A DNA stretch of 33,146 nucleotides from the NCBI RefSeq assembly GCF_008386495.1, contig NZ_VTHJ01000084.1, forward strand, positions 1 to 33,146, written 5' to 3'. The translations under genes were made by a program, and so were the position numbers. Below, in pieces: positions 22,301 to 30,700 of the stretch. Under the pieces are notes generated by a model. It was not told the origin of the DNA and did not search any database. It saw only the letters and a list, made by a program, of their open reading frames with translations. This DNA is from Streptomyces tailanensis (GTDB lineage: Bacteria; Actinomycetota; Actinomycetes; Streptomycetales; Streptomycetaceae). Positions within the stretch are counted from its first letter, which is position 1. Each line of letters opens with the position of its first letter.

Positions 22301-24737
22301 GGTGCCGATCCGCACCGGCTTCGCCGGGCGGCCGACCTTCACCGCGCTGGTCCGGCAGGCCAGAGAGGCGGTGCTCGGTGCCGCCGAGCACCAGGAGTAC
22401 CCCTTCTCGCTGCTGGCGGAGCGGTTGGGGGTGCCGCGCGACGCCAGTCAGTCCCCGGTCTTCCAGACGACGTTCACTTACCATGCCGACCGGGGCGGCG
22501 GGCTCGCGGCGATGGCGCTGGGCTTGGCAGGCGTGAGGGGACAGCTCGGGAGCCTGCCCGTGACGTCGGTGGGCGTCGACCGCCGGGTCACGCAGTTCGA
22601 CCTCGCCCTCACCGTGGCCGAGACGGAAGCGGGCCTCGCCTGCCAGTGGTCCTACAGTACGGCCCTGTTCGACGAGGCCACCGTCGCGCGCGTCGCCGAG
22701 CACTTCGAGGTCCTGCTGCGCGAGGCGACGGCAGCCCCGGACCGTCCGGTGGCCTGGCTGCCGTTGCGCACGGCCGGCGAGGAACGGCTGCTCGCCCCCC
22801 GCCCGGCCCTGCCCCCGGCCCCTGACAGGCCCGGGCAGACGGTCCAGGCGATGCTTGCCTTCCAGGCCGCGCGGAGCCCCGCCGCCGTGGCGGTCACCGA
22901 CGGTGAGACGGCACTCAGCTACCGGGAGCTCGACCAGCGGGTGGCGCGGCTCGCCGGCCGTTTCCGCGCGCTCGGGGTGCGGCCCGAGTCCGTCGTCGCG
23001 CTGCTGATGCCAGCCGGCATCGACTACGTGGTGGCGCTGCTCGCCGCGGGCCGGGCGGGCGCCGCCTATCTGCCGCTCGATCCCGCCTATCCCACGGCAC
23101 GGCTGGAGTTCATGATCCGCGACGCGTCCGCCGCGCTCGTTGTCACCGCCGGCCCGGCGGGCGAGGTGCCGGCGGGCGAGGTGCCGGTGTGCGACCTGTC
23201 GGCTGCCGACGCGGCCGACGGGGCACCGCCCGGCGGGACCGCCGCGGCACCCGGTTCTCTCGCCTGCGTCCTGTACACCTCGGGAACAACGGGCCGGCCG
23301 AAGGGCGTGCAGGTCACGCATGCCGGGCTCGCGGCCCAGGTGCGGGCCCTCCAGGCCGAGTTCGGGCTGCGGCCGGGGGACAGGCAGCTCGTCGTGCAGT
23401 CGTTCGCCTTCGCGGCCTCGATGCGGCAGCTCTTCGTACCGCTGTGCCACGGTGCCACGGTGGTGCTCGCTCCGGCGGAGCACGTTGCCGACGTGCCCGC
23501 GCTGTTCGACTTCGCGCGGCGGCAGGGCGCGACGGTGATGTCGGCCAACCCCTCGTACTGGCAGCACTGTGCCGACGCCCTGGACACCATGGGGCCCGGG
23601 CGAGCGGCCGGGCTCCGGGACACCTTCCGCCTGCTGATGGCGGCGAGCGAACCGATGCCCTCCGGCCTGCCCCAGCGATGGCTGGACGGACTGCGCCCGG
23701 ACGCGGCGTTCCTCAATATGCTCGGCCACACCGAGGTGTCAGGGATCGCCACGATGTACCCCGTTCCTTCCGGCCGGCACGCCGGGGACACGGGGGAGGG
23801 CGGGGGCGGCCGGACGACGCTGGTCGGCCGGCCGCTGGCCGGGTCCCGCGTCCACGTGCTGGACCGCCACCTCGCCCCTGTGCCGCTCGGCGTACCGGGG
23901 GAGCTGTACCTCAGCGGCCCGTCCCTGTCCCGGGGTTACCGGAACAGGCCAGGGCTGACGGTCGAGCGGTTCGTCCCCGACCCCTTCGCGACCGAGCCCG
24001 GTGCCCGCATGTACCGCACGGGCGACATCGTCCGCCATCGGGCCGACGGCGACCTGGAGCACCTGGGCAGGGCCGACGACCAGATCAAGGTGCGCGGTTT
24101 CCGGATCGAGCCCGGGGAGATCGAAACGGAGCTCGAACGCCACGCCGCGGTCCGGGGCGCCGCCGTGGTCGGCCGCCCGGACGCCACGGGACAGACCCGC
24201 GTCGTCGCCTACGTGGTGTCCGCGGACGGAACCGAGCCCACCGCGACCGAGCTCCGCGGCCACCTGCGGTCGAGGCTGCCCGAACATCTGGTGCCGTCGC
24301 TGTTCGTCACGCTGCCCGAGCTGCCACGGAACCCCAACGGCAAGTTGGACCGCCGCGCGCTTCCGGAGCCGCCGGCCGATCGGCCCCGGCTCGACAAGGA
24401 CTTCGTCTCTCCCCGCTCCCGGGTCGAAACGCGGCTGGCCGAGATCTGGGCGGGCGTGCTCGGCATCGAACGGATCGGTCTGCACGACAACTTCTTCGAC
24501 CTGGGCGGCACCTCGCTCACCCTGCTCAAGGCGCACCAGCTCATCTGCGCCGAGTTCGGAGTCACGCTCCCCGTCACCACGCTGTTCCAGAAGCCGACGC
24601 TCCACGACCTGGCAGCGCACCTGGCCGAGGGCGACGACGGCCCGTCCGACCGGGTGGAACAGAGCCGGGCCAACGCGGCGCGCCGCAGGCAGCTGACCGA
24701 CGCGGTCCGGGCCCGGCGGCGCGGAGGGCGGTCATGA
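19371..24737 (+). CDS. NRPS with acyl-AMP ligase start: FAAL-ACP-C-A-PCP
   Basis: The GTG overlaps the previous stop. The 1788-residue protein opens with a fatty-acyl-AMP ligase (1-570; YTSGSTTSPRGVMLTHGNL and PLYGGFP are typical of FAALs), which activates a carboxylic acid and loads the following ACP (584-670, Ser629 in HGMDSV). The C domain (694-1133) has HHVAVDF at 820-826, keeping both His but with Phe for the Gly of DG. The A domain (1164-1667) gives an eye-aligned code of AARSMAMGIK, with Ala for Asp235, and the G of the TAG segment is also changed, so its substrate cannot be called. The PCP (1677-1753, Ser1715) ends the protein. It likely forms the N-acyl-aminoacyl starter handed to the KS of the next protein. 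The acyl chain length is unknown. Confidence 0.93.
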   Translation: MTTTRLASLTTLPGVLRQRAEAQPDRHAYAFLSGDADAGPATLDYAGLARRSRAVARRLVGRFAPGDRAMLLYPPGFDYLAGLFGCWQAGLVAVPVYPPDGERAAGRLAAIAADARASVALTTSLATASYDPLPGTALILTDGLTDGDSEDLPEGPGPDEETVALLQYTSGSTTSPRGVMLTHGNLMANLAHIQRCFGHTPGSRAVSWLPPYHDMGLIGGLLQPLYGGFPITLMAPRTFVRDPLRWLRAISEDRATSSGGPDFAYDLAVRRVTPEQRDSLDLSSWTVAFSGAEPVRAATMRRFTEYFAPSGFRASAFYPCYGLAEATLIVSGGDTAAPPVTASVDRARLELGRVAPDPRGYTVVGCGTSVVGQQLRIVDPETAREVPPGTVGEVWVSGASVAQGYWERPEDTARTFRAHLAPTGEGPFLRTGDLGYLGDGGELFVTGRLKDLITIRGRNCHPEDIEFTAVGAHPALRPAAGAAFSITEGDEERLFIVHEIAGRQARDADLTAVARAVRERVAAAHSLQAHAVVLVRPGGVPRTTSGKVQRRLCRERLRDGTLPVVLRDEREAAAPAVPAVTRDQLLAADAKRRAVLAGAYVHALAARLLRVDPASLRPDRPLTEHGMDSVAGLELAHQIERDTGVVLPASAVPRGDGIAALTGLVLAGLADAPADEPRDEAAAGQDRRYPADEYPLSHGQRAMWALHQMADGDGTYNAATAVRIEAELDGDALREAFGRLIERHAVLRTTYSSVGGSPVQVRHDTVDDWFRHETGVAADTLRDRLAEEAARGFDLDWGPVVRVHLFTLSARTHVLLLVAHHVAVDFWSFEVLLRELGDRYEEVRSETSGPGPAADFLDHVDGQSRLLAGPAGERMWEYWRTRLAGPLPVLALPTDRPRSAVRQHRGAAHQTVIGPETAARVARLAAIEETTPFTVLLAGYQALLHRYSSDEDVIVGVPMAGRGREALSGLVGYVSNTVPIRTGFAGRPTFTALVRQAREAVLGAAEHQEYPFSLLAERLGVPRDASQSPVFQTTFTYHADRGGGLAAMALGLAGVRGQLGSLPVTSVGVDRRVTQFDLALTVAETEAGLACQWSYSTALFDEATVARVAEHFEVLLREATAAPDRPVAWLPLRTAGEERLLAPRPALPPAPDRPGQTVQAMLAFQAARSPAAVAVTDGETALSYRELDQRVARLAGRFRALGVRPESVVALLMPAGIDYVVALLAAGRAGAAYLPLDPAYPTARLEFMIRDASAALVVTAGPAGEVPAGEVPVCDLSAADAADGAPPGGTAAAPGSLACVLYTSGTTGRPKGVQVTHAGLAAQVRALQAEFGLRPGDRQLVVQSFAFAASMRQLFVPLCHGATVVLAPAEHVADVPALFDFARRQGATVMSANPSYWQHCADALDTMGPGRAAGLRDTFRLLMAASEPMPSGLPQRWLDGLRPDAAFLNMLGHTEVSGIATMYPVPSGRHAGDTGEGGGGRTTLVGRPLAGSRVHVLDRHLAPVPLGVPGELYLSGPSLSRGYRNRPGLTVERFVPDPFATEPGARMYRTGDIVRHRADGDLEHLGRADDQIKVRGFRIEPGEIETELERHAAVRGAAVVGRPDATGQTRVVAYVVSADGTEPTATELRGHLRSRLPEHLVPSLFVTLPELPRNPNGKLDRRALPEPPADRPRLDKDFVSPRSRVETRLAEIWAGVLGIERIGLHDNFFDLGGTSLTLLKAHQLICAEFGVTLPVTTLFQKPTLHDLAAHLAEGDDGPSDRVEQSRANAARRRQLTDAVRARRRGGRS

Positions 24738-27700
24738 CCGGACACGGAAACGAGAGTGAGGAGGCGCAGGTGAACCCGAGCGACATCGCCATCGTGGGCA
24801 TGGCCATCCGGTGCCCGGGGGCGGCGAACCTGGGCGAGTTCTGGGACAATCTGGTCAACGGCGCGGAGTCGATCTCCTTCTTCGAGTCGGAAGAACTGGA
24901 GCCGTCGGCGTTCTTCCCCGTCGACCCGGGCCATCCGGACTTCGTGCCCGCCGCCGGCATCGTGCCGGACATCGACATGTTCGACGCCGGCTTCTTCGGC
25001 ATCCCCCGCGCCGAGGCCGAGGTGATGGACCCGCAGCACCGGCTGTTTCTCGAATGCGCCTGGGAGGCGATGGAGGACGCGGGCCACGATCTCACCCACT
25101 ACGACGGCAACGTTTCGATCTACGCCGGCTCGGCCAGCAGCACCTACGCCCTGACGATGATGCCGCGCGCCGGTACCCGGCTGCGGAGCTACCAGGGGCT
25201 GGTGGGGAACGACAAGGACTACCTGGCGACCCGCGTCTCCTACAAGCTGAACCTCTCGGGCGAGGCCATCACCGTCCAGACGGCCTGCTCGACGTCACTG
25301 GTCGCCGTCCACCTCGCCTGCCAGAGCATCCTGACCGGACAGTCCGACGTCGCCCTGGCGGGCGGAGTATCGCTCCAGCCGTACCAGAAGACCGGCTACC
25401 TCTATGTGGACGACGCGATCTTCTCGCGCGATGGGCACTGCCGGGCGTTCGACAAGTCCGCCGAGGGCACGGTCTTCAGCAACGGGCTCGGACTTGTCGT
25501 GCTGAAACGGCTTTCCGACGCGGTGCGCGACCGCGACCGGGTCTATGCGGTCATCAGGGGCTCGTTCGTCAACAACGACGCCAGCGCCAAGGTGAGTTAC
25601 ACGGCACCCAGCGTGGACGCGCAAGCCGCGGTGATCGCAGGCGCGCTGGAGTTCGCCGACGTCCCGGCCAGTACGATCGGGTACGTCGAGACGCACGGCA
25701 CCGGCACCACGCTGGGCGACCCGATCGAGATCGCCGCGCTCACGCAGGCGTTCAGACAGAGCACGGACGACAGGCAGTTCTGCGCCATCGGCTCCGTCAA
25801 GACGAACATCGGGCACCTCAACACCGTCGCCGGAGTGGCGGGGCTGATCAAGACCGCCCTTGTCCTGCACCACAAGAAGATCCCGGCCAGCCTCAACTTC
25901 GAGGAGCCCAACCCACAGATCCCCTTCGAGGGCAGCCCCTTCTACGTCAACACCCAGCTGCGGGACTTCGTCAGCCGCCAGGGCCCCCGCCGCGCGGGCG
26001 TCAGCGCGTTCGGCATCGGCGGCACCAACGCGCACGTCGTGCTGGAGGAGGCCCCGGCGCCGTGTCCGGAGCGGCCCGGGCGGCCAGGCGGCGCCCACCT
26101 GCTGACCGTCTCGGCCAGGACACCGTCGGCGCTGCGGGCGCTGGCCGGGCGTCACCACGACCGGCTCGCCGGCTGTCCGGAGGACGCCGTCGCCGACTAC
26201 TGCTTCACGGCCGCCGCGGGCCGGGCACACCAGCCGCACCGGCTGGCCATGGCGGCGGGGTCGGCGGCCGGACTGCGAGAGGCGCTGCGCCGGTACCGGG
26301 ACGGGGAGGACCTCGGCGAGGGCGCTTCAGCCGGTGAGGCGCGGGAAAACCCCGTGATCGTCATGCAGTTCACCGGTCATGGCGTCCCGTACCCGGGCAT
26401 GGGTGCAGGGCTCTACCGGACGCACCGCGCCTACCAGGAGACGCTGGACGAGTGCCAGGAGCACCTGCGGCCCTACCTGGAGCGCCCGCTGCTCGACTAT
26501 CTCGACCCGCACGACAAGGCCGCGGCACACCTGCACGACGTGCGTATCGCCCAACCCGTGTTCTTCGCCGTGCAGTACGCCCTGGCCCGGCAGTGGGAGG
26601 CGTGGGACGTCCGGCCAGGCGCGGTCATCGGACACAGCCTCGGGGAGTACGTGGCGGCCTGTGTCGCGGGGGTCTTCTCGCCCGCCGACGGCCTGCGCCT
26701 GGCCGCCGAGCGCGGCAGGCTGCTGAGCGAGCTGCCCGACGCGGGCCTCATGGCCGCCGTCGCCGCGCCTGAGGACGAGGTGCTGGCGGCGCTCGAATCG
26801 CACCGCGACCAGGTGTCGGTGGCGGCCGTCAACGCCGCCGACCGCGTCGTCATTTCCGGCGCGCGCGAGGCCGTCCTCGCGATCAGTGCCGCGTTCAAGG
26901 AGCGGGGGACGCGCGTCAGGCGGCTGGAGATGCCCTCGCCGTTCCACTCGCCGCTCATCGAGCCGATGCTGCCGGAGTTCCGGAAGGTGCTCGAATCCGT
27001 CCGCTACGCGACGCCGCGCGTGCCGCTCGTCTCCTGCACCACCGGCGGGCAGGTGCCCGCGTCCGAGCCGCTCGGTCCCGGCCATTGGCTCGCCCACCTG
27101 CGCCGGCCCGTGCGGTTCGCCGACGGCCTCGCGACGCTCGCCCGCCAGGGCTGCGCGGTTTTCCTCGAGGTGGGCACACGACCCACGCTGAGTCGCCTCG
27201 GGCCCCGGGCGGTGCCCGGCGCCGGCCTCACCTGGGTGCCGGGCCTTGACCCGGACACCGACGACCAGCACGCGGTCGCGGCGGCGCTCGGGGCCCTGTA
27301 CACACGTGGCGCGGACGTCGACTGGTCCATTGTCGCGGACGGCCCACGGCAGCGCGTCACCCTGCCCACCTACCCTTTCGAGCGGCAGCGGTACTGGATG
27401 GACGATGCCGCGCCCGAGCTCGCGCGGCCCGCCGTTTCCACCGCGCCCCGGCGGCCCGAGGCCGATGGCGCCGGGCACGGCGCGCGCGACGAGGCCGCGA
27501 TCACCCGCCGTCTCCGCGCGGACGTCGCCCAGCTGCTGCGCACGGAGCCCGAGGCGGTCGACCCGAAGGCCAAGCTGCTGGAGGCGGGGCTCGACTCCCT
27601 GGCGATGATCGAGATAGCGCAGGTGGTCCGCGAGGAATACGAGGTGCGCCTGACGGTGCGCCAGCTGATGTCCGATCTGCCGACGCTGGCCTCTGTCGCC

Positions 27701-30700
27701 TCGTTCGTCGCACGCCACCAGCGGGCCGTCGAGCGGCCCCCGGCGCCCGAGGCGCCGTCCGTCCCGCCCAGCCCGGAGCCCGCCACCCCCGGTCCTGACG
27801 GCGCCGACCCGGCGCGCCCCGAGCCGTTCGTGCCCTACCGGCCGATCACCGTGGCCGACGATGCCGGCTCTGGCGGACAGCGGGAGCTGGCCGAGTTCGT
27901 CGCGTCCTACGTCGCCCGCACGGCGGGATCGAAGCGCCTCGCCGCCCGCCACCGCCCCACGCTCGCGGACAACGACAACCGCGTGCTGTCCGACTTCCGC
28001 ATGTCGGTCAAGGAGATGCTCTACCCCATCGTCGCCGAACGGTCCCGGGGCTCACGGATCTGGGACGTGGACGGCAACGAGTACATCGACGTGATGATGG
28101 GCTACGGCGTCAACCTCTTCGGCCATTCACCCGCCTTCGTCACCGACGCCATCAGGGAGCAGCTCGACCGGGGCGTGCACCTCGGCGCCCAGTCCCCCCT
28201 CGCCGGAGAGGTCGCCGCCTTGCTGTGCGCGCAGACCGGGATGGCCAGGGCCGCCTTCTGCAACTCGGGAAGCGAGGCGGTGATGACGGCGCTCCGCCTG
28301 GCGCGGGCCGCCACCGGCCGCGCCCTGGTCGTCATGTTCGCCGGCTCCTACCACGGCGTCTTCGACGGCACCTTGGGCAGGCGCCAGCAGCTGCGGCCCG
28401 ACGCGCCCACCACGCCCATCGCCCCTGGCGTGCCGCAACACATGGTTGACGACCTGCTGGTGCTCGACTACGACGATCCCGGATCGCTCGACGTCATCGC
28501 CGCCCGGGGGCACGAACTCGCCGCTGTGCTGGTCGAACCGGTCCAGAGCCGCCGCCCCGACGTGCGGCCCGCCGCTTTCCTGCGGCGGCTCCGGGAGCTG
28601 ACCGAGAAGTCGGGGACGGCCCTTGTCTTCGACGAGGTGATCACCGGCTTCCGGCCACACCCGGGCGGAGCTCAAGCGCTGTTCGGCGTGCGCGCCGACA
28701 TCGCCACGTACGGCAAAGTCATCGGCGGCGGCCTGCCGATCGGGGCCGTGGCGGGCGACACGCGTTTCCTCGACGCGATCGACGGCGGCGCCTGGCGCTA
28801 CGGAGACGACTCCTACCCCGCGGCCGACACCACCTTCTTCGCGGGCACGTTCTGCAAGCACCCGCTGGCCATGGCCGGCGCGCATGCGACGCTCACGGAA
28901 CTGGCCCGGCGCGGCCCGGGATTCCAGGAGGAGCTGAACCGCAGGACCACCGCGATGACCGACCGTCTCAACGACGTCTTCGAGGCCGAGGGCGTGCCGG
29001 TCAGCGCGGTGCACTTCGGCTCGCTCTTCCGCTTCGCGTCCCGCCAGGACATCCACCTCCTCTACCACCAGCTGGTCCACCGCGGCATCCACCTGCGGGA
29101 GGGCCACAACGCCTTCCTGTCAGCAGCCCACACCGACGAGGACGTCGACCGCGTGGTGACGGCGGTGCAGGAGAGCGTGGCCGCGCTCCGGGCGATGGGA
29201 CGCTTGCCCTCGTCCCCTTCGGACGGCGCCTTCCCCGTCACCGGCGGCCAGCGGCCGCTGCTGTCGCTGGCGGCCCTCGACCCGGAGGGCTCGGCGGCCT
29301 ATCACCAGACGAGCGCGCTGCGGCTCACCGGGCCGCTGGACACGGCTGCGCTCAGCCGTGTGCTGCGGCGGGTCGTGGACCGCCACGAGGCGCTGCGCAC
29401 CGTCTTCGACGCCGAGCACGGCACCCAGCGCGTCGTGCGGCGACCGGTCCTCGGCCTGCCGGTGACCGAGCGTCGGGGGGCCGGTGCCGTCACCGGCGAC
29501 CTGCTCGCCGGGATCGCCGCCGAGGAGCGTAGGCCGTTCGACCTGGCGCGTGGCCCGCTGCTGCGGTCGCGCCTCGTCCGACTCGACGAGGACAGCCACC
29601 TGTTCGTGCTCACGGCCCATCACATCGCGGCGGACGGCTGGTCGCTCGGCCTCCTGCTGGCGGAGATCGCCGAGTCCTACGCCGCCGAGCGGCGAGGCGA
29701 GGACGACGGCCGCCCCCGGCCCGTCACGTTCCGCCAGTACGCGTCCTGGCTGGACCACCAGCTCACCGACCCCCGGCACGAGGCGTACTGGGCGGAACAG
29801 CTGCGTGCCCCGGTCCCGGTGCTTGACCTGCCCACCGACCACCAGCGCCCTGCGGTGCGTACCTTCCGCGGCGCACGGCACAGGGTCACCGTGGAAGCCG
29901 AGCTGCTGGGCCGGCTGCGCCAGGTGGCCACCCGCTGCGGCGGCACGCCGTTCATGCTGCTGCTGTCGGCGTACCAGGCGTTGCTCCACCGCCTCACCGG
30001 GCAGGACGATTTCATCGTCGGCATCCCGGTGGCGGGGAGGACCATGCCGGGCTCGGATCGGATGGTGGGGCATTGCACCAACCTTCTGCCGCTCAGGTCC
30101 CGGCTCGACGGCCGGACGCCGTTCGATGAGCTGCTTGCCCGGTGCCGCGAGGACCTGCTCGACGCCTACGAGCACCAGGATTTCCCCCTGAGCGCGATGA
30201 CCGAACGGTTCGGGATCACGCTGGACCCGGCGCGCTCACCGCTTGTCGAGGCAGTGTTCAACCTCGACCGGCCCACCGTCCTTCCCCGGCTGGCCGATGT
30301 GGACGCCGAGCGGGTTGCCCTGCCCGTCACACACGCGCAGTTCGACCTGGCGCTCAACGCCGTCGAGGAGGACGGCCGCCTGGTGCTCGACTTCGACTAC
30401 CGCGCGGACCTGTACGACGCCGGGACGATCGAGTGGTGGGCCCGCCACTACGTCAACCTGCTCAGGGACGTGGCTGAGCGGCCGGGCACCCCGCTGGCGG
30501 GGCTCGCGCTGCTGACCGGGGCGGAGCGCGACCGGGTGCTGCGCCAGTGGAACCACACGGACCGCGCGACGGGGGAACCGGCCTGCCTGCACGAGCTGTT
30601 CACCGCCCAGGCGGAGCGGACGCCGGACGCCGTCTGCGTCACCCACGGAGAGCGCGGGCTGACCTACCGGGAGGTGGACCGCCGTTCCGGCCAGCTCGGC

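Noticed and set aside
19227..23729. 1500-residue antisense open frame
   Set aside because: Shadow of the FAAL-NRPS gene in GC-rich DNA, with Gly/Arg/His-rich composition and no domain; the sense strand encodes clear enzymes.
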